From Bradyrhizobium iriomotense (GTDB lineage: Bacteria; Pseudomonadota; Alphaproteobacteria; Rhizobiales; Xanthobacteraceae), in the NCBI RefSeq assembly GCF_018129405.1, contig NZ_JAFCLP010000009.1:1-64000 (forward strand): a DNA stretch of 64,000 bases, given 5' to 3'. Each line of letters begins with the position of its first letter. Within the stretch, counting starts at the first letter, position 1. Shown one piece after another: positions 14,228 through 23,199 of this stretch. Under the pieces are notes generated by a model, which saw only the letters and a list, made by a program, of their open reading frames with translations, had not been told where the DNA came from and made no database searches. The position numbers and the translations under genes are program-made.

Positions 14228-14956
14228 CTATTGTTCCTTGTCCTTGCCCGACATGATGTCGAAATAGGTCCGCCGCGACTTGTCCGGCCCGGCGCCATAG
14301 GCGTAGTTCGGCGACGGCGTCTGGTAGCCCGGCGGCGGCTCGACCAGCGACTGGCGCGGCGGCTCCGACTCGAACTTCTTTTCTTCGGAGCCGTTGCCGC
14401 CCTTCATCATGTTCCACAGACCGCCGGAGAAACCGAGCTGGGCGGGGCTGAGCGAGGGGTTGCCGTTGGTGCCCGGCTGGATCGGGTCATTGCTCGTGCG
14501 TTCCGGGGCGGCGACCTGGCCGGCCTTCATCTCGGCGGGCGTCAGCGGCCGGGCGGCCTGCCAGCTCTCCGTCGCCTTGACGGCCTTTTTCCGCTGGGCG
14601 ATCGCTTCCTTGCGGCGCTTCTCGTCGGGGTCCTTGGGCCAGTTCGGCGCGTTCTTGGCTTCGGTTCCGGCGGGCGGCGGCAGGTCGAGCTTGGGCGGCA
14701 CCACCAGCGGCGAGCGCTCGCGGTACTCGATCCCCTTCTTCTCCATGCTCTTGGCGCCGATGCCGGACATCAGATTGTCGATGAGCTTCTCTTCGAAGGT
14801 CATGTCATCGTCATCGTCGCCGTCGTCACCGGCGCGGGCCGCGCCTGCCGACATGACGAGGCCGATGCCGAGCGCGACGGCGGACAATTTCAATGCCTGC
14901 CAGAACCCCGACCGGGGATCTCGAACCATCGAATCGCTGGTCTTCGAGCTGCGCAT
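14228..14956 (-). CDS. Secreted conserved hypothetical protein, possibly divergent DUF3035
   Basis: 242 residues. The signal peptide (ALKLSAVALGIGLVMSAGA) ends at ARAG, without a lipobox cysteine. An acidic patch GDDGDDDDD opens the mature chain. It is followed by MTFEEKLIDNLMSGIG, the phrase RSPLVVPPKLDLPPP, and then a Pro-, Ala- and Lys-rich disordered region ending DIMSGKDKEQ. In Rhodobacterales a DUF3035 (BamF-related) lipoprotein gene with a similar 'PLxxPPxxxLxPP' phrase sits between lspA and the M16 pair. The position here is the same, which is my only ground for the suggestion. Start ATG 14956 is assumed; upstream codons lack signal character. Confidence 0.6.
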   Translation of the reverse strand: MRSSKTSDSMVRDPRSGFWQALKLSAVALGIGLVMSAGAARAGDDGDDDDDMTFEEKLIDNLMSGIGAKSMEKKGIEYRERSPLVVPPKLDLPPPAGTEAKNAPNWPKDPDEKRRKEAIAQRKKAVKATESWQAARPLTPAEMKAGQVAAPERTSNDPIQPGTNGNPSLSPAQLGFSGGLWNMMKGGNGSEEKKFESEPPRQSLVEPPPGYQTPSPNYAYGAGPDKSRRTYFDIMSGKDKEQ

Positions 14957-15052
14957 CACTGTACCTGTTCCAAATTGTGGCAGTTTGCCGCTCGCGCGCG
15001 GCCTAAACCCTCGCAAAAGCAAGGTTCCACCTGCCGGTCGTATCGGCCGGGA

Positions 15053-15547
15053 TCAGGGCGCTTTTGCGGCGGGTACCCCCAGGAAGGAATCATACAATAG
15101 CCCCGCCACCCCAGCAACGATGGCCACGTCCGCGAGGTTAAACACGTACCAATTATAGGTATTTCCGCCGATATCGATGTGAAACAGGGCGAAATCGACC
15201 ACTGCGCCATAGGCCAGTCGGTCGATGCCGTTGCCGATGGCGCCCCCGATGATCAGGCCGAGCGCGATCGTGGCCAGCAGGGTGTGGGAGCGGGCCATCC
15301 AGATCGCCAGCGCGACCACCGCAATGGCCTTGACCGCCATCAGCGCGATCTGCGCCGCTTGGCCGTCGTTCTGGAGCCAGCCGAAGCTGATGCCGATGTT
15401 CCAGGCCAGCACCAGGTCAAAGAACGGCGTCACCTTCACCACGCCACGACGGGCGAGGTCGAACACGTTGAGCAGCCAGAGCTTTGAGGCCTGGTCGAGG
15501 ATCACCGTGACCACGGCCGAGAGGATGCCGGCGCGGAGGGGAGTCAT
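15053..15547 (-). CDS. lspA: Lipoprotein signal peptidase (signal peptidase II)
   Basis: 164 residues from ATG 15547, with four transmembrane helices. The two aspartates of the aspartic protease are in FNLADVAI (C-terminal motif), and in the NxxDRLxxGxVxDF motif, which here reads GNGIDRLAYGAVVDFAL. The first helix contains DQASKLW. It removes signal peptides from diacylglyceryl-modified prolipoproteins in the inner membrane, acting after Lgt, which is also encoded in this window at 51.0-51.9 kb. It lies between ileS and the envelope genes in the common ileS-lspA order, although a dispersed palindrome has entered the gap after ileS. Confidence 0.95.
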   Translation of the reverse strand: MTPLRAGILSAVVTVILDQASKLWLLNVFDLARRGVVKVTPFFDLVLAWNIGISFGWLQNDGQAAQIALMAVKAIAVVALAIWMARSHTLLATIALGLIIGGAIGNGIDRLAYGAVVDFALFHIDIGGNTYNWYVFNLADVAIVAGVAGLLYDSFLGVPAAKAP

Positions 15548-15574
15548 GCCGGGATGCCTGCCAAAAACACCGCC

Positions 15575-15696
15575 GTCGTCCCGGCGAAGGCCGGGACCCA
15601 TAACCCCAGGCGGTCGTTGTTTGAGGGACTCGTGGTCATCAGCCTTCGTTGCAACTTGCGACGGTGGTAATGGGTCCTGGCTTTCGCCAGGACGAC
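15575..15696. repeat. Dispersed palindromic element (GTCGTCC..GGCGAAGGCC family)
   Basis: GTCGTCCCGGCGAAGGCCGG at the left is met by CCTGGCTTTCGCCAGGACGAC at the right, with CCCATAACCCCAGG inside. It sits between ileS and lspA, both leftward, so it interrupts an otherwise tight operon. Related copies lie at 6938, 45171 and 60765. Confidence 0.75.
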
Positions 15697-15714
15697 GCTC
15701 GATTAGACGCTAGG

Positions 15715-18700
15715 TCAAACGCCAACCCCCAGCGCCTTCCATTCGCGCAGCGCCTTCGCGTCGCGCGGGGTGACGTCGGGATATTCGGGGTCTTCGCCGA
15801 CCGTGGGCGAGATCTTCCAGGAGCGCGCGCATTTGGTGCCGACCGCCTTCTCCACCACGACGGCAACGCCGGGCACGGCATCGAGACGGAACGCCGAAGC
15901 CGGCGCCTCGCCCTCACGCACCTCGTAGTTCGAAGTGATGCAGATCTCGGCGAGGTCGGTGTCGAACAGCGTCATCAGCATGTTCCTGTCGGCGACATAG
16001 ATCACCGGCGACGCCTCGAGCGAGGAGCCGATGTTCTTGGCGGCGCGTTCGAGCTCGAGCGCGCCGGTAACGACGCGGCGGACGTTGCGGATCGTCTCCC
16101 ATTTCGCGGCGAGCGTGTCGTCGACGAATGCGTCCATTCCATCGGGGAAAACCGTGAGATGGACTGACGGCTCGGCCTTCGGCCTGTACATCCGCCAGGC
16201 CTCCTCGGCAGTGAAGCTCAGAACCGGAGCGAGCCACTTCAGGACTGACTCGCACAACAGATCGATCGTCGTCAGCGCCGCCCTGCGCACTGGCGAGGAC
16301 GGCGGATCGCAATACAGCGTGTCCTTGCGGATGTCGAAGTAGAAGGCCGACAGCTCGCTGTTCAGGAAAGCGGAGAGCGTGGCGACGACGGTCTTGTAGT
16401 CGAACACGGTGTAAGCCGAACGAATGACGGTGGCCCGCTTTGCAAGCTCGTGCAGCATCAGCCGTTCGAGCTCCGGCATCTCGGCATGAGCGACCTTCTC
16501 GCTCGCCTTGAAGTGATGCAGCGTTCCGAGCATCCAGCGGACCGTGTTGCGCAGCTTGCGATAGGTCTCGATGGTGTTCTTCAGGATCTCCGGACCGATG
16601 CGCTGGTCGTCGGCATAGTCGGTGGCACAGACCCACAGGCGCAGGATATCCGCGCCCGAATCCTTGATCACCTTCTGCGGCTCGACGGTGTTGCCGATCG
16701 ACTTCGACATCTTGCGGCCGTTCTCGTCGAGCGTGAAGCCGTGGGTGAGCACGATGTCGTAGGGCGCGCGGCCGCGCGTGCCGGCGCTTTCCAGCAGCGA
16801 GGAATGAAACCAGCCGCGGTGCTGGTCGCTGCCTTCGAGATACATCACGGTGTCGTTGCCGCCGTCGATCTTGCGGACGATGTTGCCGAGCTGCGGGAAG
16901 TTCTGGCGATCCTCGAGCACGAAGGCGTGCGTGGAGCCGGAATCGAACCAGACGTCGCAGATGTCGTCGACCTTCTTCCAGTCCTCACTCGCGCGTGAGC
17001 CGAGGAAGCGCTCGCGGGCGCCGTCCATGTACCAGGCATCCGCGCCTTCCTCCATGAAGGCTTCGGTGATGCGCTGGTTGACGATCTCGTCCTGCAGGAT
17101 CTCGGCCGAGCCGTCTGCCTTCTCGCGCACGAACACGGCGATCGGCACGCCCCAGGCGCGCTGGCGCGAGATCACCCAGTCCGGACGGTTGGCGATCATG
17201 CCGTTGATGCGGTTCTCGCCCGACGGCGGCACCCATTGCGTCACCGAGATCGCATGCAGCGCGCGGGCGCGCAGCGTGTCGCCCTTCTTCGCGTGGCCGT
17301 CCTCGCTGATGTCCTTGTCCATCGCGATGAACCATTGCGGCGTGTTGCGGAAGATCACCGGCTTCTTCGAGCGCCAGGAATGCGGATATTGGTGCTTGAG
17401 GCGGCCGCGCGCGAGCAGCTTGCCGCCCTCGATCAGCGCCTGGATCACGGCCTCGTTGGCGTCGCCCTTCTCGCCCTTGTCGTTGAGCACGCGCTTGCCG
17501 GTGAAGCCGGGGGCCTGTGCGGTGTAGGCGCCGTTCTCGTCGACGGTGTAGGGGATCGCGGTCGGGATGCCGCGCGCATCGAGCTCGCGGGTGTTGGCCG
17601 TCCAGACGTCGAAGTCCTCGCGGCCGTGGCTCGGCGCGGTGTGCACGAAGCCGGTACCGGTGTCGTCAGTGACATGCTCGCCGGCGAGCAGCGGCACGAT
17701 GAACTCGTAACCGCCGCCGAAGCCACGCAAGGGGTGGGCGCATTCGACGGCGTCCAGCGTGTCGCCGGGAATGTCGCGCACCTTCTCGTAAGCCGTGACG
17801 CGCGCCTGCTTGAACACGTCTGCGGCCAGGGCGTCGGCCAGGATCAGGAGATCGCCGTTCCTGGCCCAATTGTCCGCAGGTGCATCCGTCACCTTGTAGA
17901 GGCCGTAGGCGATCTTCGGCGAGAACGAGATGGCGCGGTTGCCCGGCAGCGTCCACGGCGTGGTGGTCCAGATCACGACGCTGGCGGAGGCCAGCACGCC
18001 ATGCGCCGGCGAGGTCACGGGGAATTTCACCCAGACCATGTCGCTCGTGTAGTCCTCGTACTCGACCTCGGCCTCGGCCAGCGCAGTCTTCTCGACCACG
18101 CTCCACATCACCGGCTTGGAGCCGCGATAAAGCGTGCCGTTGGCGGCGAATTTCATCAGCTCGCGCGCGATCTGCGCTTCGGCTGGATAGGTCATCGTCT
18201 GATAGGGATGATCCCAGTCGCCGATGATGCCGAGGCGCTTGAACTCCTCGCGCTGCACGTTGATCCAGTGCGTCGCATAGGCGCGGCACTCCTTCCGGAA
18301 TGCCACCATCGCGGTGGAGTCGCGGAAATCGGGCTTCTGCTTGCCCTTCTTGCGGTAGTTCTCCTCCTCGATTTTCCATTCGATCGGCAGGCCGTGGCAG
18401 TCCCAGCCCGGCACGTAGTTGGAGTCGAAACCGAGCATCTGCTGGCTCTTGGTCACGACGTCCTTGAGGATCTTGTTCAGCGCGTGCCCGATATGGATGT
18501 TGCCGTTGGCGTAGGGCGGCCCGTCATGCAGCACGAATTTGGCGCGGCCTTCGGCTTCCTTGCGCAGCTTGTCGTAGAGGCCGATGTCGTTCCAGTATTT
18601 CAGGATCTCCGGCTCGCGCTGCGGCAGGCCGGCGCGCATCGGGAATTCGGTCTGCGGCAGGAATAGGGTTTTGGAATAGTCGTTGACTTCGGTCTTTTGG

Positions 18701-18723
18701 GACTTTTGCGGCTTTTCGGACAT
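15715..18723 (-). CDS. ileS: Isoleucyl-tRNA synthetase
   Basis: A 1002-residue class I synthetase that charges tRNA-Ile in the cytoplasm. The HIGH motif is in [11 protein letters not shown] (about residue 75) and KMSKS is in [10 protein letters not shown] (about residue 672). The editing domain lies between them and contains the TTPWTLPGN phrase. The C-terminal anticodon-binding region follows ([12 protein letters not shown]). Near the N-terminus [20 protein letters not shown] precedes the canonical [10 protein letters not shown]. No Cys-rich zinc tail is obvious, and the end reads ...[10 protein letters not shown]. It is the head of the ileS-lspA-(14228)-M16-M16 run. The 216 bases upstream to ribF contain an A/G-rich stretch but no gene. 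Confidence 0.96.
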   Translation of the reverse strand: MSEKPQKSQKTEVNDYSKTLFLPQTEFPMRAGLPQREPEILKYWNDIGLYDKLRKEAEGRAKFVLHDGPPYANGNIHIGHALNKILKDVVTKSQQMLGFDSNYVPGWDCHGLPIEWKIEEENYRKKGKQKPDFRDSTAMVAFRKECRAYATHWINVQREEFKRLGIIGDWDHPYQTMTYPAEAQIARELMKFAANGTLYRGSKPVMWSVVEKTALAEAEVEYEDYTSDMVWVKFPVTSPAHGVLASASVVIWTTTPWTLPGNRAISFSPKIAYGLYKVTDAPADNWARNGDLLILADALAADVFKQARVTAYEKVRDIPGDTLDAVECAHPLRGFGGGYEFIVPLLAGEHVTDDTGTGFVHTAPSHGREDFDVWTANTRELDARGIPTAIPYTVDENGAYTAQAPGFTGKRVLNDKGEKGDANEAVIQALIEGGKLLARGRLKHQYPHSWRSKKPVIFRNTPQWFIAMDKDISEDGHAKKGDTLRARALHAISVTQWVPPSGENRINGMIANRPDWVISRQRAWGVPIAVFVREKADGSAEILQDEIVNQRITEAFMEEGADAWYMDGARERFLGSRASEDWKKVDDICDVWFDSGSTHAFVLEDRQNFPQLGNIVRKIDGGNDTVMYLEGSDQHRGWFHSSLLESAGTRGRAPYDIVLTHGFTLDENGRKMSKSIGNTVEPQKVIKDSGADILRLWVCATDYADDQRIGPEILKNTIETYRKLRNTVRWMLGTLHHFKASEKVAHAEMPELERLMLHELAKRATVIRSAYTVFDYKTVVATLSAFLNSELSAFYFDIRKDTLYCDPPSSPVRRAALTTIDLLCESVLKWLAPVLSFTAEEAWRMYRPKAEPSVHLTVFPDGMDAFVDDTLAAKWETIRNVRRVVTGALELERAAKNIGSSLEASPVIYVADRNMLMTLFDTDLAEICITSNYEVREGEAPASAFRLDAVPGVAVVVEKAVGTKCARSWKISPTVGEDPEYPDVTPRDAKALREWKALGVGV

Positions 18724-18939
18724 GAGGCTGACTGGCTCGGAAGGGCGCGGGAACGGATGGCGACATGGAATCGCGGGGGTGGAACGACAAAATCCCGGTC
18801 TTGCGCCGAGCCAAAGCTCAGGCGGAAGCCGGGCCGCTAATCCCTATGATGCGCCGCGCAAACATGGGCTCTCCATAGCAGGGGGCCAAAGGAAGCGCAA
18901 AGGTCCGAAGCGCAAAGGTCCGGCAGGCCCGTTTCGGCC

Positions 18940-19911
18940 TCAGTCGATGATGCCCAGCCGCGGAAATGCGTCCGGGGCGGCGGCCAGGATAGTGCGGGCA
19001 CGGGCGGAATCGTCGTCCATCTGGCGGATCAGGGCCTCCAGGCTGTCGAATTTCAGCTCCTCGCGGATGAAGCCGATGAAGGCGCAGTCGAGCGCCTGCC
19101 CGTAGAGGTCGCCCTTGAAGTCGAACAGGAAGATTTCGAGCAGCGGTGCGCCATTATCAAAGGTCGGGCGACGGCCGAAGCTGGCCACGCCGTCAAGGCG
19201 CTCAGGCCCGCGGCCGACCCGGACCGCGTAGATGCCGTGCTTGAGGCCGCAATTGGCGTCCAGACGAATGTTGGCGGTGGGGTAACCGAGGTCGCGGCCG
19301 CGCTTCTCACCGTGGATCACCTCGCCGGTGACGAACCAGGGCGCGCCCAGCATGGTGGTGGCTTCATCGAGGAGACCTTCGGCGAGTGCGATCCGGATTG
19401 CGCTGGAGGAGACCGGCCGCTCGTCGATATCGACATGCGGCTGCACGTCGACCTCGATGCCGAGCCGGGGTGCCTCGTTCACAAGCAGGCCTGGCGAGCC
19501 GACCCGCCCCTTGCCGAAATGGAAGTCGTAGCCGACCGCGATGCCGCTGACGCCGAGACGTCCGATCAGGTCTTGGTGAATGAAGTCTTGCGCGCTGGTG
19601 CCGGCCCTTACCTTGTCGAACGTCATGACCACCGCGCCGGCGAGCCCGGTGCCGGCCAGAAGCCGCAGCTTGGCCCGCTCGTCCGTCAGGCGGAATTGCG
19701 GGGTATTGGGGCTGAAAAACCGCCGCGGATGCGGCTCGAAGGTCAATGCCAGCGCAGGGCGGCCATGCGTCCGGCCCATCTCCAGGGCCGCCGCGATGAC
19801 GGCCCGGTGGCCGAGATGAACCCCGTCGAAATTGCCCATGGCGACCACGGCGCCCCGGGGAATAGCGGAATCCGGCGTGGTGTCGCGAATAACGGTAAAT
19901 TGCGGGGCCAT
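18940..19911 (-). CDS. ribF: Bifunctional riboflavin kinase/FAD synthetase
   Basis: 323 residues from ATG 19911 (MAPQFTVIRD). The N-terminal nucleotidyltransferase domain has GNFDGVHLGHRAVI (the HxGH-type ATP site) and the ISSTxIR-like SSSAIRIAL. The C-terminal flavokinase domain has GEKRGRDLGYPTANI and GVASFGRRPTF, then FDFKGDLYGQ. It makes FMN and then FAD from riboflavin. The open frame continues upstream for 241 codons, but that part overlaps cheY on the other strand and lacks any homology I know. It lies upstream of ileS in the common ribF-ileS-lspA order. Confidence 0.95.
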   Translation of the reverse strand: MAPQFTVIRDTTPDSAIPRGAVVAMGNFDGVHLGHRAVIAAALEMGRTHGRPALALTFEPHPRRFFSPNTPQFRLTDERAKLRLLAGTGLAGAVVMTFDKVRAGTSAQDFIHQDLIGRLGVSGIAVGYDFHFGKGRVGSPGLLVNEAPRLGIEVDVQPHVDIDERPVSSSAIRIALAEGLLDEATTMLGAPWFVTGEVIHGEKRGRDLGYPTANIRLDANCGLKHGIYAVRVGRGPERLDGVASFGRRPTFDNGAPLLEIFLFDFKGDLYGQALDCAFIGFIREELKFDSLEALIRQMDDDSARARTILAAAPDAFPRLGIID

Positions 19912-20142
19912 CAGGGGAATTTCTCGAACCAGCGGGACCGGCCGGGACCGTGGCTTGACCCGCCCGATGAAGTCAAGCGGGGGAGGAGGGCCGATTGAAC
20001 ACGATTTCAATTCTTCGGGGGCGCCCGCAGTTAACGGGCTGTTTAACGCCTTGGTGCTAGTCCTTGGAACGTGGAACTGGACGGGCCTCCCGCCTGGCAG
20101 GTCCGATCGTAATATTCCTGGGTATGCGTTGGGGGAGTCGAG

Positions 20143-20538
20143 ATGGCGGTTGATTTGTCGATGTCGGTTCTGGTGGTTGATGACTACAGCACCATGATCC
20201 GAATCATCAGGAATCTGCTGAAGCAGCTTGGCTTCGAGAATATCGATGATGCCAGCGACGGTTCGGCGGCGCTGAACAAGATGCGCGGCAAGAAGTACGG
20301 GCTCGTGATCTCCGACTGGAACATGGAGCCGATGACGGGTTACGACCTGCTGCGCGAAGTGCGCGCGGACCCGAATCTCGCGACCACGCCCTTCATCATG
20401 ATCACGGCGGAATCGAAGACCGAGAACGTGATCGCGGCCAAGAAGGCCGGCGTGAACAATTACATCGTCAAGCCGTTCAACGCGGCGACGCTGAAGACCA
20501 AGATCGAAGCGGTCTTCCCGGACATGGCGAGCGCGTAA
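20143..20538 (+). CDS. cheY: Single-domain response regulator, CheY type
   Basis: 131 residues with nothing beyond a receiver domain. Acidic pocket Asp-Asp in VLVVDDYSTM, phospho-acceptor Asp in VISDWNMEPMTG, switch Thr in MITAESK and Lys in NYIVKPFN are all present. The SDWNMEPM and AGVNNYIVKPF phrases are those of chemotaxis CheY proteins. It would bind the flagellar motor switch or act as a phosphate sink. No chemotaxis gene is adjacent, so its kinase is encoded elsewhere. ATG 20143 gives MAVDLSMSV; ATG 20161 is a possible alternative. A terminator follows. Confidence 0.85.
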   Translation: MAVDLSMSVLVVDDYSTMIRIIRNLLKQLGFENIDDASDGSAALNKMRGKKYGLVISDWNMEPMTGYDLLREVRADPNLATTPFIMITAESKTENVIAAKKAGVNNYIVKPFNAATLKTKIEAVFPDMASA

Positions 20539-20569
20539 GAGCGCCAGAGTTTTCGGCTGAAATTCGGAA

Positions 20570-20596
20570 AGCCCGGGCGCTCGTCCCGGGCTTTTT
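20570..20596 (+). terminator. Intrinsic terminator after cheY
   Basis: GCCCGGG (20571-20577) pairs with CCCGGGC (20585-20591) and is followed by five T. It lies 32 bases after the cheY stop codon. Confidence 0.85.
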
Positions 20597-20608
20597 GTGT
20601 TGGGAGTT

Positions 20609-20692
20609 GTCATTCCGGGGCGGTGCGCTAGCACCGAACCCGGAATCTCGAGATCCCGGGTCTGGTCCTTCGGACCACCCCGGGATGATGGC
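20609..20692. repeat. Dispersed palindrome (CATTCCGGGG..CCCGGAATCTCGAGAT family)
   Basis: CATTCCGGGGCGGTGCGCTAG opens the element, AACCCGGAATCTCGAGATCCCGGG forms the inner palindrome, and ACCCCGGGATGAT closes it. Sister copies lie at 41809, 47088, 49019, 52363 and, truncated, 62688. The CTCGAG core is kept in the full copies at 41.8, 47.1, 49.0 and, as CTCGAGGTTCC, 52.4 kb. Confidence 0.8.
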
Positions 20693-20699
20693 TATGCCG

Positions 20700-21554
20700 T
20701 CACCACTTCAATTCGCGCATCAAGGCCTTCGGCGGGTGGCCGAACAATTCCATCACCGAGGCCGGGTCGAGCTGGTCGAGGCCTTCGAACTCCTCGGCAT
20801 GGATGCCGCGGGTGACGAACAGGCAATCGATGCCGAACTCGCGCGCGCCGGTCAGGTCGGTGCGGACGGAATCGCCGATCGCCAACACCTTTTTCCGATC
20901 GATCTGGTGGCCCTGGCGTTCGCCGGCGAGCCGCATGGCGCGCTCGTAGATTGGCCGGTGTGGCTTGCCGTAGAAGATCACCTCGCCGCCGAGCTCGCGG
21001 TAGAGCTCGGCGATGGCACCGGCGCAATAGATCAGCCGGTCGCCGCGCTCGACCACGATGTCGGGGTTGGCGCAGACCAGCGTCAGCTTGCGCTCGCGCG
21101 CCTTCAGCATCATGCCGCGATAGTCTTCGGCGGTCTCGGTCTCGTCGTCATAGAGGCCGGTGCAGACGATGTAGTCGGCTTCTTCCAGCGGCGCGGTTGT
21201 CGCATCGAGGCCGCGGTAGATCGAGTTGTCACGCTCGGGGCCGAGCCAGAACATCTTGCGGCCGGGATGCTCGGCGACATAGAGCCGGGTCAGGTCGCCC
21301 GATGACACGATCGCGTCATAGGTCTCGTCGGCGACACCGAGCTTGCGCAATTGCCGCTGCACAGAGTCGGCTGGGCGCGGCGCATTGGTGATCAGGATCA
21401 CCGTACCGCCGCGGCTGCGATAGGTGTGCAACGCCTCGCAGGCCTCGGGGAAGGATTCGAGGCCGTTATGCACGACACCCCAGATGTCGCTGAGCACGAC
21501 GTCGACCCCGCCCACGAGCTCGCGCAGGCTTTCGGCGAAATGCAGCGTGGTCAT
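20700..21554 (-). CDS. HAD-superfamily class IIA hydrolase
   Basis: 284 residues. Motif I is LSDIWGVVHNG, where the nucleophile Asp is followed by IW rather than the DxD of most HADs, as in the TIGR01459 type IIA branch. Motif II is VILITNAPRP. The motif III Lys and the type IIA cap lie in the middle, and motif IV is VLAIGDSVRTDLTGA. The substrate is unknown; relatives include NagD- and CECR5-like phosphatases. It is transcribed leftward, 15 bases after the TipF-like gene stop, and probably belongs to the same transcript. Confidence 0.85.
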   Translation of the reverse strand: MTTLHFAESLRELVGGVDVVLSDIWGVVHNGLESFPEACEALHTYRSRGGTVILITNAPRPADSVQRQLRKLGVADETYDAIVSSGDLTRLYVAEHPGRKMFWLGPERDNSIYRGLDATTAPLEEADYIVCTGLYDDETETAEDYRGMMLKARERKLTLVCANPDIVVERGDRLIYCAGAIAELYRELGGEVIFYGKPHRPIYERAMRLAGERQGHQIDRKKVLAIGDSVRTDLTGAREFGIDCLFVTRGIHAEEFEGLDQLDPASVMELFGHPPKALMRELKW

Positions 21555-21569
21555 GATGCGTGCGGCCGA

Positions 21570-23057
21570 TCAGATACGGCGCGCGAGCGCCGCGTTGCCG
21601 GTGATACGCTGTGGCGAAGGCGCCGAAGGCGTCGCGCCTGAGCTTTGTGTGCCGGAGCCATTGGGTCCCTGAATGTCCTGCGCCTGGTTCGGCGAGGCCC
21701 CGCCGGTAGCAGATGCCCCTTCCGGCCGCAATGGCCGGGGCGGCGCGAACAGGAACCCCTGGCCGAACCTCACGTCATAATCGAGCAGATCGACCACGGC
21801 GCGCTCGCCCTCGATCCGCTCGGCGATCAGGTCGATGCCGAAGCGGCCGAGCAGGTCGGAGAGATCGGACGGGTGGATGTCAGAGGTCGAGGCCTGCCGG
21901 GGGTCGAGCAGCAGCGTGGCCGGCACCTTGATGAAGCGCACGCCGCGGTCGGCTAGCTCGCGCGGCTCGATCCGCAAGTCCGTGACATGGTCGATCGAGA
22001 AGCGGAAGCCGCGCTGGGCGAGCGCGGCGAGGTTCTCGGTCTCGACCGGACCGAGATTGTGGAAGGTCGATTGCTTGAACTCCAGCACCAGCGACGGCGC
22101 CAGTGCCCGGTTGGCCTCGAGGAAGTCGAGGCATTGCGCGAAGGTGGTGGAATTGCCAAGCGTGGAGGCCGCGACGTTGCAGAACACGCCGACGTCCTTG
22201 TTGCGCACCATCAGGCGCCGCAGCACCTGCACACAGCGCAGCATCACCATGTTGTCGATGCGTCCGATCAGCCCCGAGGCCTCGGCGATGCTGATGAAGT
22301 CCTCGGCGGCGATCAGCTGGTCGCGCTCGTCGCGCACCCGCGTCACGGCTTCGTAGAACCGCACCTTGCGCTGGGGCAGCGTCACCATCGGTTGGAGGAA
22401 GATGTCGATGCGGTTCTCGTCGATCGCGTTGCGCAGCGTCGCCAGCAACTGGGTCTGGTTGCGACCGTTGGCGGCCTGGACCGCATGGGCGGTCTGGGCC
22501 TGAACCGCCGCTGCCGGCCGCGGCTGCACCGCGGGAGGTGCGGGGGAAAGCGGCGGCGGCGCAGCCTGCCGCTCCTCGAAAGGCGCGATCAGGTCGATCG
22601 GCGCTTCCGGCTCCGGTCTTGCCACCGGCGCTGCCGCAGGTCCAGGCGCGGCACCAGCCAGCAGGTCCTCATGAGCCGACACGGTTGTGGCGAGCTGCCT
22701 GACCAGGCCGCCGAGCTCGTTGATCTCGCCGACCACCGACTGGATGCGGTCGGAATTGGTCGAGTTGGACGAGGCGATGCGCCCCTCCATCGCCGCCAGC
22801 CGGCGGCCGAACTCGGCCACCTGGCGCGCGAGGTCGGCGGTGCCGCGTGACAGATCGGCGATCTGGCCGCCGACGTCGCTGCGGTCGCGCAGCCGCATCG
22901 ACACCGCGTTGTAGAGGATCAGGAAGGTCAGCGCGGTCAGCGCCACGATCGCGGATTCGGTTCCGCTGATGCCGGCGACCGCGTAGAGCACCAGCCCGAG
23001 CGAGGCCGCGACCAGAACCATGCAGATGGCGATGAAGATCGTCGAAATGCGAATCAT
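21570..23057 (-). CDS. Membrane protein with coiled coil and degenerate EAL domain, TipF-like
   Basis: 495 residues. Two transmembrane helices (TIFIAICMVLVAASLGLVLY and IVALTALTFLILYNAV) precede a coiled coil (GGQIADLSRGTADLAR... to about 135), a Pro/Ala-rich linker and an EAL domain (about 205-450). EAL itself reads YEAVTRV. The Asn of CNVAAS, the Lys of RFIKVPA and the Glu of AERIE remain, but the DDFGTG loop reads SIDHVTD, so catalysis is unlikely. This architecture is that of Caulobacter TipF, a c-di-GMP receptor that places the flagellum at the pole. I infer a similar role. The HAD hydrolase gene follows. Confidence 0.75.
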   Translation of the reverse strand: MIRISTIFIAICMVLVAASLGLVLYAVAGISGTESAIVALTALTFLILYNAVSMRLRDRSDVGGQIADLSRGTADLARQVAEFGRRLAAMEGRIASSNSTNSDRIQSVVGEINELGGLVRQLATTVSAHEDLLAGAAPGPAAAPVARPEPEAPIDLIAPFEERQAAPPPLSPAPPAVQPRPAAAVQAQTAHAVQAANGRNQTQLLATLRNAIDENRIDIFLQPMVTLPQRKVRFYEAVTRVRDERDQLIAAEDFISIAEASGLIGRIDNMVMLRCVQVLRRLMVRNKDVGVFCNVAASTLGNSTTFAQCLDFLEANRALAPSLVLEFKQSTFHNLGPVETENLAALAQRGFRFSIDHVTDLRIEPRELADRGVRFIKVPATLLLDPRQASTSDIHPSDLSDLLGRFGIDLIAERIEGERAVVDLLDYDVRFGQGFLFAPPRPLRPEGASATGGASPNQAQDIQGPNGSGTQSSGATPSAPSPQRITGNAALARRI

Positions 23058-23199
23058 GCCGCGCGTTACGCCTCAAGAGCTGACTGCCACACCCGGGAAA
23101 ACACGGGCCATTGTGCGACCCCGTCAAGCCTCATGCTCCCCCAAGCCGCATGAGCTTAACATCATTGTTGATTCGAGGGGATAGCGGCCTGTTCGGGCT

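Noticed and set aside
18940-20634. A 564-residue ribF protein starting at 20634
   Set aside because: The first 241 codons are antisense to cheY and have no family sequence. RibF begins at 19911.
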